Assembly: GCF_900091575.1 (NCBI RefSeq)
Contig: NZ_FMCR01000001.1
Coordinates: 868,001-932,000 of the forward strand
Length of the DNA: 64,000 nucleotides
From: Micromonospora saelicesensis
GTDB taxonomy: Bacteria > Actinomycetota > Actinomycetes > Mycobacteriales > Micromonosporaceae
Direction of reading: 5' to 3'
The position numbers and the translations under genes are program-made. The notes under the pieces are model-generated. The model searched no databases. It was not told the origin of the DNA and saw only the letters and a program-made list of their open reading frames with translations. Positions 54,454-63,999 of this stretch are shown piece after piece. The stretch's first letter is position 1. Every line of letters begins with the position of its first letter.

Positions 54454-55752
54454 TCAGGTCCGGTTGTCGCTCGACGCCGTCGCCGCCCGGTAGCGCAGCA
54501 GCGCCGGGAAAGCGACCGCGAGCACCACCACGAGCACCGCGGAGGCGAGCCCACCGGCCACCCAGGCCACCCCGCCACCGAACCCGGCGGCCATGGTGCC
54601 GGCGCGCAGATCACCCAGGCGTGGGCCACCCGCCACCACTACCGTGTTCACGCCCTGGAGTCGGCCGCGCATCCGATCCGGTGCGTAGACCAGCAGCATC
54701 GACTGACGCAGCACCGCGCTGATCAGGTCGGCGGCACCGGCCACGGCGAGCAGCACGACCATCAGCCAGAGCTGGTGGGCCAACCCGGCCGCGGCGATCG
54801 CCAGGCCCCAGCCGACCACCGCGAGTACCAGGCCGAGCCCCTGTCGGCGGAGCCGGCCGATCCAGCCGGAGGTCAACCCACCGATCATCGAGCCGATCGC
54901 GATGGCGCTGTAGAGCAGACCGACCGAGCCACCGCCGCCGAAGCGCTCGTGCGCGATCTCCGGAAAGAGGGCCCGTGGCATGGCGAGGATCATCGCGATC
55001 AGGTCCACCCCGAAGGACAGCAGCAGGACCGGGGTGGTGGCCAGGTAGCGGAACCCGTCGACGACGCTGGCCAGACCGGCACGCCGGGCCTGGCCGTCGG
55101 CGGTGGGCTCGGGCGGGAGAGAGGGCAGCCGCAGCGCGGCCCAGAGCATCGCGGTGAACAGCACCGCGTCCAGCCCGTAGGCGATCGGCAGGACCACAGT
55201 GGTGTCCGGCGAGGCGGAGAGGATCAGACCGGCGGCGAGCGGGCCGGCGACCGAGGCGGCGGTGAAGGTCGTGTAGTTCAGCGTGGTGGCGGACGCCACC
55301 AGGTCTTCCGGCACCAGCCGGGGCAGCATGGCGCTGCGGGCCGGCGAGCTGATCGCGAACGCCACCGACTGCAACGCCATCAACGCCAGTAGCAGCACCG
55401 GGCTGCCCACGTCCAGCACCGCCTGGAGCAGCAGCCCGAGAGTGGATGCCCAGAGCAACAATGAGCCGCCGAGCAGCACCGCACGCCGGTCGCGGGCGTC
55501 GGCGACCGCGCCGCCCCAGAGCCCGAAGATCAGCAACGGTACGAAGGCGGCCACGCCCAGCAGGCCCACCCAGAACGAGTCCCGGGTCAGGGCGTACATC
55601 TCCACCGGCACCGCGACGGCGGTGAACTGGAAGCCGAACATCGCCACTGTGTTGCCGAGCCAGAGCCGGCGGTACGCCGGAACCCGCAGCGGTCGTACGT
55701 CGATCGCCCAGCGGCGCGCGGCGCGCGGCCGGGTCTCCCGCACACCCGTCAC
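54454..55752 (-). CDS. MFS transporter
   Basis: A 432-residue major facilitator superfamily protein with about twelve helices. It starts RPLRVPAYRRLWLGNTVAMF and has the loop motif GGAVADARDRRAVLLGGSLLL. The layout fits the EntS/enterobactin exporter-like group, but the substrate is unknown. GTG at 55752 overlaps the stop of the pdxH gene (55749-55752), so the two are translated together. Confidence 0.88.
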   Translation of the reverse strand: MTGVRETRPRAARRWAIDVRPLRVPAYRRLWLGNTVAMFGFQFTAVAVPVEMYALTRDSFWVGLLGVAAFVPLLIFGLWGGAVADARDRRAVLLGGSLLLWASTLGLLLQAVLDVGSPVLLLALMALQSVAFAISSPARSAMLPRLVPEDLVASATTLNYTTFTAASVAGPLAAGLILSASPDTTVVLPIAYGLDAVLFTAMLWAALRLPSLPPEPTADGQARRAGLASVVDGFRYLATTPVLLLSFGVDLIAMILAMPRALFPEIAHERFGGGGSVGLLYSAIAIGSMIGGLTSGWIGRLRRQGLGLVLAVVGWGLAIAAAGLAHQLWLMVVLLAVAGAADLISAVLRQSMLLVYAPDRMRGRLQGVNTVVVAGGPRLGDLRAGTMAAGFGGGVAWVAGGLASAVLVVVLAVAFPALLRYRAATASSDNRT

Positions 55753-56408
55753 GGCGCCAACCGCTCGACGATCCAGCCACCCTCGTCGACGCGACGGAAG
55801 CGGAGCCGGTCGTGCAACCGGCCGGCCCGGCCCTGCCAGAACTCCACCGACTCGGGTTGGACCCGCAGCCCGCCCCAGTGCGACGGGGTCGGGATCTCGG
55901 CCTGGTCGGCGAACCGCTCGGCCGCCTCCTGGTACCGCTGCTCCAGCGCAGCCCGACCCGACACCACCTGGGACTGAGGGCTGGCCCAGGCACCCAGTTG
56001 GGAGCCGCGCGGCCGGCTGGCGAAGTACGCCTCGCTCGTGGCGCGGTCGACGTGCGAGACCCGCCCGGCGACCACCACCTGACGCTGCATGGGAAACCAC
56101 GGAAAGACCAGGCTGGCGTACGGGTTGGTGCTCGCCTCGACGCCCTTGCGCGAGAGGTGGTTGGTGAAGAAGACGAAGCCCTCCGGGTCGTACCCCTTCA
56201 GCAGCACCGTCCGCCCGCTCGGCCGGCCGGCCGAGTCGGCGGTGCCCACCACCATGGCGTTCGGTTCGGACAGCCCGAAGGCCACCGCGTCGGCGAACCA
56301 GCTGTCGAACTGGGTGTGCCAGTCGACGGCCAGGTCAGCCTCGGTCAGGCCCAGGTCCGCGGCGTACTCGTTACGCATCGCGGCCGGGGCGGGTGTGTCA
56401 CCCGTCAC
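55749..56408 (-). CDS. pdxH: Pyridoxine/pyridoxamine 5'-phosphate oxidase
   Basis: A 219-residue enzyme making pyridoxal 5'-phosphate. GRPSGRTVLLKGYDPEGFVFFTNHLSRKG binds FMN, YFASRPRGSQLGAWASPQS is the family signature, and the C-terminal HDRLRFRRVDEGGWIVERLAP is complete. FMN-bound homodimer, cytosolic. GTG at 56408 after AGAAGGAGTGGGGAC. The pair with the MFS gene and the closeness to citA, serC and sepH follow a pattern shared by actinomycetes (PLP is the serC cofactor). Confidence 0.95.
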   Translation of the reverse strand: MTGDTPAPAAMRNEYAADLGLTEADLAVDWHTQFDSWFADAVAFGLSEPNAMVVGTADSAGRPSGRTVLLKGYDPEGFVFFTNHLSRKGVEASTNPYASLVFPWFPMQRQVVVAGRVSHVDRATSEAYFASRPRGSQLGAWASPQSQVVSGRAALEQRYQEAAERFADQAEIPTPSHWGGLRVQPESVEFWQGRAGRLHDRLRFRRVDEGGWIVERLAP

Positions 56409-56656
56409 GTCCCCACTCCTTCTCGGGGGCCCCACCAGCACCCTCCCGCGCTGACCAGCCCGCCCTGCCCAGTCTCACTGAGCCGGACGGAGAATGCGCG
56501 TCCGGGGATGTCGCGTGCAGCACAGTCGCAGCGGGTCGCGTATCCCTTACTCAGCAGGCAGTATGTTGCGAACACATCCCTGAGGGTCGCCTAAGGCGCT
56601 CGGCCGATCGGGCCGGATGAGCGATCGGGCGCACCGACCAGATCCAGGAGAGCGAC

Positions 56657-57763
56657 ATGGCCGATTTCAAACCCGGGCTGGAGGGCGTCGTCGCCTTCGA
56701 GACCGAGATCGCCGAACCTGACCGTGAGGGCGGTGCGCTGCGCTATCGCGGAGTCGACATCGAGGATCTGATCGGCCAGGTGTCGTTCGGCAACGTGTGG
56801 GCACTGCTGGTCGACGGCCGGTTCGGGCCGGGCCTGCCGCCGGCGGAGCCGTTCCCGGTGCCGGTGCACTCCGGTGACATCCGCGTCGACGTGCAGTCCG
56901 CGGTCGCCATGCTGGCTCCGTACTGGGGTCTCAACCAGCTGCTGGACATCTCCGACGAGCAGGCCCGTGAGGATCTCGCCCGGGTCTCGGTGACCGCGCT
57001 CTCCTTCGTCGCCCAGTCCGCTCGCGGCCTCGGCCTGCCGGCGGTGCCGCAGAAGGAGATCGACAAGGCGCAGACCATCGTCGAGCGGTTCATGAAGCGC
57101 TGGCGCGGCGAGCCCGACCCGCGGCACGTCAAGGCCGTCGACGCGTACTTCATCTCGGCCGCCGAGCACGGCCTGAACGCGTCCACCTTCACCGCTCGCA
57201 TCGTCGCCTCCACCGGGGCGGACGCGGCTGCCTGCATCTCGTCGGGCATCGGCGCCCTCTCCGGCCCGCTGCACGGCGGCGCCCCGTCCCGGGTGCTCAG
57301 CATGCTGGAGGCGGTGGAGCGCAGCGGCGACGCCGAGGGCTACGTCAAGGGCGTGCTCGACCGCGGCGAGCGGTTGATGGGCTTCGGCCACCGCGTCTAC
57401 CGTGCCGAGGACCCGCGGGCCCGAGTGCTCCGGCGTACGGCCAAGGAGCTGGGCGCGCCGCGCTTCGAGATCGCCGAGGCGCTGGAGAAGGCCGCCCTCG
57501 CCGAGCTTCAGGCCCGCCGCCCGGACCGGGTGCTGGCCACCAACGTCGAGTTCTGGTCGGCCGTGGTGCTGGACTTCGCCGAGGTGCCGGCGCACATGTT
57601 CACCTCGATGTTCACCTGCGCGCGGATGGGCGGCTGGAGTGCGCACATCCTGGAGCAGAAGCGCCTGCAGCGGCTGGTCCGCCCGTCCGCCCGCTACATG
57701 GGCCCGGAGACCCGCAAGCCGTCCGACGTCGAGGGCTGGGCTGCCATCCCGCACGGCGTCTGA
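56657..57763 (+). CDS. citA: Citrate synthase 2-type protein
   Basis: A 368-residue type II citrate synthase, acetyl-CoA + oxaloacetate to citrate. Active-site residues sit in ISAAEHGLNAST (first His), SGPLHGGAPS (second His region), MGFGHRVYRAEDPR (third His) and VEFWSAVVLDFAEVP (catalytic Asp region). The short form matches the second citrate synthase of actinobacteria. ATG after CAGGAGAGCGAC. Divergent from pdxH by 248 bases. Followed by a strong terminator, so it is monocistronic. Confidence 0.93.
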   Translation: MADFKPGLEGVVAFETEIAEPDREGGALRYRGVDIEDLIGQVSFGNVWALLVDGRFGPGLPPAEPFPVPVHSGDIRVDVQSAVAMLAPYWGLNQLLDISDEQAREDLARVSVTALSFVAQSARGLGLPAVPQKEIDKAQTIVERFMKRWRGEPDPRHVKAVDAYFISAAEHGLNASTFTARIVASTGADAAACISSGIGALSGPLHGGAPSRVLSMLEAVERSGDAEGYVKGVLDRGERLMGFGHRVYRAEDPRARVLRRTAKELGAPRFEIAEALEKAALAELQARRPDRVLATNVEFWSAVVLDFAEVPAHMFTSMFTCARMGGWSAHILEQKRLQRLVRPSARYMGPETRKPSDVEGWAAIPHGV

Positions 57764-57771
57764 GCTGGTAG

Positions 57772-57815
57772 AAAAGGGCCCCTCCCCGACGCCGGACGTC
57801 GAGGAGGGGCCTTTT
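57772..57815 (+). terminator. Rho-independent terminator after citA
   Basis: AAAAGGGCCCCTCC pairs with GGAGGGGCCTTTT around a 16-base loop, with one bulged G. The TTTT tail makes this the most classical terminator in the window. Confidence 0.85.
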
Positions 57816-57851
57816 CGTCGCCGCGCGTGGTCATTGTCGTCGGCCACCTGA

Positions 57852-59108
<1,257 letters not shown>

Positions 59109-59114
59109 CGTTCG

Positions 59115-59158
59115 TCACGGTCGGTGTCCGTTGGGGCCTCCACGGACACCGACCGTGA
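59115..59158 (+). terminator. Hairpin terminator after serC
   Basis: Perfect 17-base arms (59115-59131 and 59142-59158) around a ten-base loop. Confidence 0.75.
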
Positions 59159-59293
59159 TCATCGCCGCAGCTCAGTCACGACATGCGGGGTGTCGCTTCC
59201 CCCACCCCGAGGCAGATGCGCGTACGGTGGTCCGAGACGCCTGGGTGGCCGACTCGTGGCGTGCGGCCAGCGAAGCGGGACGGAGGCAACGCT

Positions 59294-60373
59294 ATGCGCC
59301 CAGTACGCTTCGTCGCCCTCTCCGAGGACGGCCAGGCTCTGGTGCTCGCCGACGAGGTGGGGCGACTCCTCGCCCTCCCGATCGACGAACGCATTGCCGG
59401 CGTGATGCACCCCGAGCCGGGTGCCCCGCCGCTCGCGGTGGCACCGAGCACCGTCGATCCGATTCCCTCACTGTCTCCTCGGGACATCCAGGCCCGCATC
59501 CGCTCCGGTGAGTCCGCCGAGGATGTCGCCCGCATCGCCGGGGTGCCGGTCGACCGGGTGCTGCGCTATGCCGGCCCGGTGCTCCAGGAGCGGGCGATGC
59601 TCGCCCAGCACGCCCGCCGCACCCGCCTCAAGGGCGCGGAGAAGCCCACCCCGCTCGCCGAGGTGGTCAACGGCCGGCTGAGCCAGCACGGCATCGACAC
59701 CGAGAAGATCTCCTGGGACGCCTACCGGCGCGACGACGGCACCTGGCGGATCATCGCCACCTGGCCGTCCGGCAAGGCCACCGCGCAGGCCATCTGGGAC
59801 ATGGACAAGGCCCGGCAGGTGGTCACGCCGCACGACGACATGGCGCAGTACCTGTGTGCCGAGCGGCCCACGCCGATCCTCGGCCAGGAGCCGGCACCGG
59901 AGCGGACGGGGCACGCCCTGCCCGGTCCGTCGCGTGGCGAGCCGAGCCGTGGCGGGCACGGGTTGCCTGCCGCATCCGAGCACCCGCGCCCCGGCCGCGA
60001 TCCGATCCGGGCTGGCCGTGACGCGCTGCTCGCCTCACTGGACCGCCCGCTCGGCGGCTCGTCGGGCCGTGGCCTTGAGCCGCGCACCCCGGCTGCCCTG
60101 GCCGGGTCGGACGCTCCTCGGCAACGGCCCGTCGGCGGGGGTGCCGCCGCACTGCTCGGCGGCGGCCAGGGGTCGGCCTTCGACGACGACTCGGACGCGC
60201 CCAAGGAGGTGCCGGCCGTGCCGTCGTTGGCGGTGCTGCGGCCACGCCGGACGGCCGCCGCGGCGGCCGCCGGGGGCGAGTCCACCGACGCCAACGGCAA
60301 GCCACGCAAGCGGTTGCCGAGCTGGGACGACGTGCTCTTCGGCAGCGGCCCGGCCGCCCGCGAATCTTCCTGA
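59294..60373 (+). CDS. sepH: Septation regulator SepH
   Basis: A 359-residue protein of the SepH/DUF3071 family, an FtsZ-binding regulator of septum formation in actinobacteria. The conserved N-terminus is MRPVRFVALSEDGQALVLAD. A helix-turn-helix lies at LSPRDIQARIRSGESAEDVA then RIAGVPVDRVLRY, and the DUF3071 block is WRIIATWPSGKATAQAIWDMD. The second half (about 195-359) is Pro/Gly/Ala-rich and disordered with LPSWDDVLFG at the end. ATG at 59294 after GGACGGAGGCAACGCT. The longer frame to 59183 is not needed. Confidence 0.95.
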   Translation: MRPVRFVALSEDGQALVLADEVGRLLALPIDERIAGVMHPEPGAPPLAVAPSTVDPIPSLSPRDIQARIRSGESAEDVARIAGVPVDRVLRYAGPVLQERAMLAQHARRTRLKGAEKPTPLAEVVNGRLSQHGIDTEKISWDAYRRDDGTWRIIATWPSGKATAQAIWDMDKARQVVTPHDDMAQYLCAERPTPILGQEPAPERTGHALPGPSRGEPSRGGHGLPAASEHPRPGRDPIRAGRDALLASLDRPLGGSSGRGLEPRTPAALAGSDAPRQRPVGGGAAALLGGGQGSAFDDDSDAPKEVPAVPSLAVLRPRRTAAAAAAGGESTDANGKPRKRLPSWDDVLFGSGPAARESS

Positions 60374-60381
60374 CGCTTCGC

Positions 60382-60412
60382 GTTGACGGGTGACAGTGCG
60401 TCACCCGTCAAC
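60382..60412 (+). terminator. Hairpin terminator after sepH
   Basis: Perfect 13-base arms GTTGACGGGTGAC and GTCACCCGTCAAC around AGTGC. It also faces the end of the convergent hydrolase gene. Confidence 0.75.
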
Positions 60413-60427
60413 TCGAGCGTGCGGACC

Positions 60428-61258
60428 TCACCGAATGTCTCCGGCCCCTTCGCGATGAGGGGCGGCGACCCCGCGTACGGCCTTGGCGACGGCGCGGAAG
60501 TCCTTCTTGAGGATCGCACCGTGGTTGCTGGCGACCTTCGCCTCGATGGTGATGTGCGGGTTGCGGGCGGTCACCGCGTCGAGGCTGGTGCGGATCTGCT
60601 CCTGTTCGTCCCCGCGACTGCCGAGGGACGTACCCGAGGCGACCACGTACCGCACCGGGACGTTGATGGCGTCCAGCACCGGGCCCAGTTCGCGCTCGCG
60701 GGAGAGTTCGCCGAGTTCGATGTTGCTGTCCGCCATCTGGTCGGCGTTCATCCGTGGGGTCAGGCCGGTGGGGCGGAGCAGCGGCATGAACAGGTTCATC
60801 CGTCGGAACATCTTGCGGATCCGCTGCGCCATGGCCTCGTCGAGCCAGTCGTGTGGGAACGCGCCGTCGACCAGGACCGCGCCCAGGGCACGCTCCGGGT
60901 TCCGGTTGGCCCAGTGCGCCCCGACCACCGCTCCGTAGGACCAGCCCACCAGCACCGCCCGGGCCACCCCCCGGGCGGCGAGAACGGCGTCGACGTCCCG
61001 GACGGCCGCTTCGAACGAGTAGTCGGCTGAGCGCTTCGACTTCCTGCCGCGAGCCCGCTCGTCGTAGGTGATGTGCCGGAATTCAGTGCCCAACTCGGCG
61101 ATGACCCGCCGCCAGTAGCCCTGGGTGGCGAACTGGCCGTTGAGGTAGACCACCGGGATGCCGGGGCCGCCGGTGTCGGTGACGGCCAGGGCCGTGTCGT
61201 CGACCGGCACCATGCCGGTCCACGCCGAACTGGTCGAGGACATGCTGTTGTTCGTCAT
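60428..61258 (-). CDS. Alpha/beta hydrolase
   Basis: A 276-residue cytosolic alpha/beta hydrolase: YLNGQFATQGYWRRVI, nucleophile elbow VLVGWSYGAVVGA (Ser about 107), and His in VASNHGAILKKDF (about 246). The acid is probably the Asp near LDAINVPVRYVVASG. No substrate can be given. Second gene of a two-gene operon 15 bases after the DUF4097 gene, so probably controlled with it. ATG after AAAAGGACGGATCGCG. Confidence 0.88.
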   Translation of the reverse strand: MTNNSMSSTSSAWTGMVPVDDTALAVTDTGGPGIPVVYLNGQFATQGYWRRVIAELGTEFRHITYDERARGRKSKRSADYSFEAAVRDVDAVLAARGVARAVLVGWSYGAVVGAHWANRNPERALGAVLVDGAFPHDWLDEAMAQRIRKMFRRMNLFMPLLRPTGLTPRMNADQMADSNIELGELSRERELGPVLDAINVPVRYVVASGTSLGSRGDEQEQIRTSLDAVTARNPHITIEAKVASNHGAILKKDFRAVAKAVRGVAAPHREGAGDIR

Positions 61259-61273
61259 CGCGATCCGTCCTTT

Positions 61274-61939
61274 TCAGAGGCTGCGGGCGTTGATGTCGCC
61301 CTGCAGGGTGCTGGCGTGGATGTCGAGTTCGACGGTGCCGTCGTTCCTGAGGGCGTTGCTGACGCGGCCGTGGCCGGTGCCGGCGTCCAGGGCGGCCGAG
61401 ACGCCGGCCGCCGCCGCGACCGAGATGTCGCCGGACTGGGTACGGAGGACGACAGTGCCGCGCATGGCCTCGGCGACAGTGATGTCACCCCGGGCGGTGC
61501 TGATCTCGGCGGGGCCGTTGAGCCGGCCGACCTCGACGTCGCCGTCGATCGCGGTGAGGCGGACACTCGCTGCCTCGTCAATCTTGATTTTCCGGTACGC
61601 CCCGTCGAAGGCGACGTCGCCGAGGCGGCCGACGCCCCGAAGCTCGGCGCTGGCGGCCCTGCCCTGGACGTGGGAGTCGGCGGGCACCCGGACGGTGACC
61701 TCCAGAGAGCCGGAAGGGCCGACGAGCTTGTTGATGGGAGGTGCGGTCGTGATGCGCAGGACGCCGTCGGCGTAGGAGACGGTGGTCTGCTCGGCGGCCC
61801 TCCTGTCGCTGCTCTTGGCGGGGTCGGCCGGGAGGACCTCGACGGTGGCGTCGGCGCGGTCCGCGGCGATGAGCTGGATGCGTCCGGCGGGGATGTCCAG
61901 GACGGTGGAGATGGGGGCGGGTGTGGCGAACGTCTGCAT
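61274..61939 (-). CDS. DUF4097 repeat protein
   Basis: A 221-residue protein of beta-strand repeats in the DUF4097 (adhesin-like) family. The repeats read LRGVGRLGDVAFDGAYRKIK, VGRLNGPAEISTARGDITVA and VLRTQSGDISVAAAAG. No signal peptide is seen, so it is probably cytosolic, as many actinobacterial members are. ATG after CTGGGAGAGCACG. First gene of the operon divergent from the HTH-MarR regulator. Confidence 0.88.
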   Translation of the reverse strand: MQTFATPAPISTVLDIPAGRIQLIAADRADATVEVLPADPAKSSDRRAAEQTTVSYADGVLRITTAPPINKLVGPSGSLEVTVRVPADSHVQGRAASAELRGVGRLGDVAFDGAYRKIKIDEAASVRLTAIDGDVEVGRLNGPAEISTARGDITVAEAMRGTVVLRTQSGDISVAAAAGVSAALDAGTGHGRVSNALRNDGTVELDIHASTLQGDINARSL

Positions 61940-61978
61940 CGTGCTCTCCCAGGTCGGTGCTTGTTTCCGATACGGGAA

Positions 61979-62006
61979 ACGCTACGTTGCTTTCCATCTT
62001 CTGCAA
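61979..62006 (-). promoter_or_regulatory. Candidate promoter of the DUF4097-hydrolase operon
   Basis: Read on the minus strand, TTGCAG (62001-62006) and TAGCGT (61979-61984) are spaced 16 bases. The -35 overlaps the regulator palindrome at 62002-62019. Confidence 0.5.
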
Positions 62007-62019
62007 CACCCATGTTGCA
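62002..62019. promoter_or_regulatory. Palindromic operator 1 (TGCAAC/GTTGCA)
   Basis: TGCAAC-ACCCAT-GTTGCA is a perfect six-base inverted repeat with a six-base spacer. It overlaps the likely -35 of the DUF4097 operon. Confidence 0.7.
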
Positions 62020-62056
62020 ACTACACAGAGTTTTAGCTGTTCAGAGCGGAGAAATT

Positions 62057-62064
62057 GTTGCAAC
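62057..62064. promoter_or_regulatory. Palindromic operator 2 (GTTGCAAC)
   Basis: GTTGCAAC is an eight-base palindrome built from the same half-site. It lies midway between the two other palindromes. Confidence 0.6.
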
Positions 62065-62076
62065 GACCCTGAATCT

Positions 62077-62107
62077 AATGCAACACGGCGGAGGGTTGCG
62101 TTGCATT
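62077..62107. promoter_or_regulatory. Palindromic operator 3 (AATGCAAC/GTTGCATT)
   Basis: AATGCAAC and GTTGCATT are perfect eight-base arms with a 15-base spacer. The right arm overlaps the likely -35 of the regulator gene. Confidence 0.7.
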
Positions 62108-62130
62108 GGCATGGGAGTTAACGCTATGGT
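62101..62130 (+). promoter_or_regulatory. Candidate promoter of the HTH-MarR regulator
   Basis: TTGCAT (62101-62106) and TATGGT (62125-62130) with an 18-base spacer lie upstream of the ATG at 62179. Confidence 0.5.
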
Positions 62131-62178
62131 GGTGGAGTCTGGGGCCACCGCCCTACGGGGACCACGAGGGAGATCGCG

Positions 62179-62946
62179 ATGCCGGGAGGCAGGCTCACCC
62201 AGCAGGAACGCCAGCAGATCGCGCTGGGGCTGGCCGACAGCCTCCCCTACGCCGAGATCGCCCGACGCCTCGACCGTCCCACCTCGACGGTCACGCGCGA
62301 GGTGATGCGCAACGGCGGCCCCACCGGCTACCGCGCCGACCTGGCCCATCACGCGACCGAGCGCCGCGCCCACCGGCGCAGGCCCGCCCCTTCCCGAGGC
62401 GCCGAGGCGGCCCCCCGACCGGACGGACGCGACGCCCAGGCGGTGGCCGACTACGAGGAGGCGTTCACCACCGTCCTCATGTCCTCCGGTCTGAACAAGA
62501 TGGGGGCCCGGGTGTTGACCAACCTGTTCCTCACCGACTCGGGCAGCCGCACCGCGTCTGAGCTCGCCGGGAGCCTCCAGGTCAGCCCGGCGTCCATCTC
62601 CAAGGCGATCACCTTCCTGGAGAGCCAGAGCCTCGTCCGCCGCGAACGCGACGAACGCCGTCGCGACCGCTACGTCGTCGACGACGAGCTCTTCTACCAG
62701 GCGACGATCGCCAGTGCTCGGGCCAACGACCATCTCGTCGCTATCGCACGCCAGGGTGTCGCTCTCCTCGGCGCGCACACCCCCACCGCCGCCCGACTGG
62801 AGAACATCGCCCGTTTCCTCGACTTCATCAGCGAGAGCATCACCCGCGCCGCCGAACAGGCCCGCGAGCTTCTCCGCAGCGGGCCTTCCACCGCGGCCAG
62901 CCACGTGCCGCCGGGTCACAGCGACCAGGCGGCGATCCGCTCGTAG
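62179..62946 (+). CDS. HTH_38-MarR/GbsR fusion regulator
   Basis: A 255-residue regulator. Residues 1-52 are an IS30-type HTH_38 (LTQQERQQIALGLADSLPYA, EIARRLDRPTSTVTREVMRN). Residues about 100-230 are a GbsR/MarR-like winged helix (MSSGLNKMGARVLTNLFLTD, ELAGSLQVSPASISKAITFL, LVRRERDERRRDRYVV). No transposase DDE domain is present, so this is a regulator that took over a transposase-type DNA-binding head. It is divergent from the DUF4097-hydrolase operon and probably binds the three palindromes between them. ATG after ACGAGGGAGATCGCG. Confidence 0.9.
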   Translation: MPGGRLTQQERQQIALGLADSLPYAEIARRLDRPTSTVTREVMRNGGPTGYRADLAHHATERRAHRRRPAPSRGAEAAPRPDGRDAQAVADYEEAFTTVLMSSGLNKMGARVLTNLFLTDSGSRTASELAGSLQVSPASISKAITFLESQSLVRRERDERRRDRYVVDDELFYQATIASARANDHLVAIARQGVALLGAHTPTAARLENIARFLDFISESITRAAEQARELLRSGPSTAASHVPPGHSDQAAIRS

Positions 62947-63497
62947 CGCGGTCGGCCGCCGCCGAGGTGGCTGCGCACCAGCAGCAGCTCCGACGCCGGC
63001 CACGATGGCCCCTCGTACCCGTCCAGGCTGGCCCGGTCGGCCTCGACGTCGGCCGGGTCCATCCGGTCACCGGGCCGGGCGACGGTCAGGTGCGGCCGAA
63101 ACGGCTTCTCGTCGCACAGCAGCCGGCCGTGGCTCAGCCGGGCCCGAATCAGCCCGGCCAGCACGTGCAACGCCTCGATCTCCCCGCGCAGGTCCACCCA
63201 CAGCACTGTGGATCGGCCCCGGCCGAACCGGCCACCGCCGCCGAGACTCAACCGGGGGACGGCGTCCCGGCCGTCCCCGAACCGCTCGGCAGCCAGGCCG
63301 AGCGCACTCTCCACCTCGACCAGCCGGTCAGACTCGACGGCGCCGAGGAACGCCACAGTGAGGTGCAGGTCGGCCGGGTCGGCGAGCCGGACGTTGACGC
63401 CAGCGGCGGTCGCCGCCGCGACGCGCAGACGGGCAACCTGTACGCCAAGGTGATTGACCGCCTGGACGGACGGGCGGATCGCGACGAAGAGTCGCAC
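62916..63497 (-). CDS. thpR: RNA 2',3'-cyclic phosphodiesterase
   Basis: A 193-residue 2H phosphoesterase (LigT/ThpR). It has the two HxT motifs H45-L-T47 (ADLHLTVAFLG) and H136-L-T138 (FRPHLTVARPG). It hydrolyses 2',3'-cyclic ends of RNA to 2'-phosphate. Its 3' end overlaps the convergent regulator gene by 31 bases. It starts 13 bases after the stop of the membrane gene at the window edge, so the two may share an mRNA. Confidence 0.92.
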   Translation of the reverse strand: MRLFVAIRPSVQAVNHLGVQVARLRVAAATAAGVNVRLADPADLHLTVAFLGAVESDRLVEVESALGLAAERFGDGRDAVPRLSLGGGGRFGRGRSTVLWVDLRGEIEALHVLAGLIRARLSHGRLLCDEKPFRPHLTVARPGDRMDPADVEADRASLDGYEGPSWPASELLLVRSHLGGGRPRYERIAAWSL

Positions 63498-63510
63498 AGC
63501 GTGCGGCCGC

Positions 63511-63999
63511 TCAGCGGTGCCGCTGCCGAAGCCCGGCCCGGGCCGCCGGAAGGGCCAGCCCGGCGGCGTGCAGCACGCCCTCCACCCGGACCCGCTCGAT
63601 CTCCTGATCGACGCCCTCCAGCTCGGCGAGGTGTTCGGCGATGCCGAGGGCGCGGCAGGCGAGGCGAAGCCGGTCGTCGTACGCCTGGAGCAGCGCGCTG
63701 TGCCAGACCATCGATCGACCGCCGCCGCCGATCCGCTGACCGCCGAGGCGGCGCAGGTCGGCGGCGAGCTGCTCCAGTGGCCGCCGGTCGACGCGGTCGA
63801 ACTCGCTGAGGTCGATGTCCCGGGTCAGCGCGTCGGCCTCAATGGCACGGTCGAGACGGGCGATCGTGCGCTTCTCCCGTCGGCGGTCGCGCCACTCGGA
63901 CCAGCCGCAGACCACCCGGTCGACGATCTCGTCGTAGCAGAAGATCAGGGCGAATGCCGCCGGCAGCGTGGCCACGGCGAGGAACGCCAGGGCCAGCAT
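63511..63999 (-). CDS. Single-span membrane protein at the window edge
   Basis: A 162-residue protein with one N-terminal hydrophobic helix (MLALAFLAVATLPAAFALIF) and an acidic/basic helical remainder (REKRTIARLDRAIEADALTR, DRVDRRPLEQLAADLRR). No family recognised. The ATG lies one base from the window end, so an earlier start or a longer N-terminus cannot be excluded. Confidence 0.75.
   Translation of the reverse strand: MLALAFLAVATLPAAFALIFCYDEIVDRVVCGWSEWRDRRREKRTIARLDRAIEADALTRDIDLSEFDRVDRRPLEQLAADLRRLGGQRIGGGGRSMVWHSALLQAYDDRLRLACRALGIAEHLAELEGVDQEIERVRVEGVLHAAGLALPAARAGLRQRHR

Noticed and set aside
62179..62330. IS30-type transposase remnant
   Set aside because: Only the HTH_38 head is present and it continues in frame into a complete GbsR/MarR domain, so it is a regulator.
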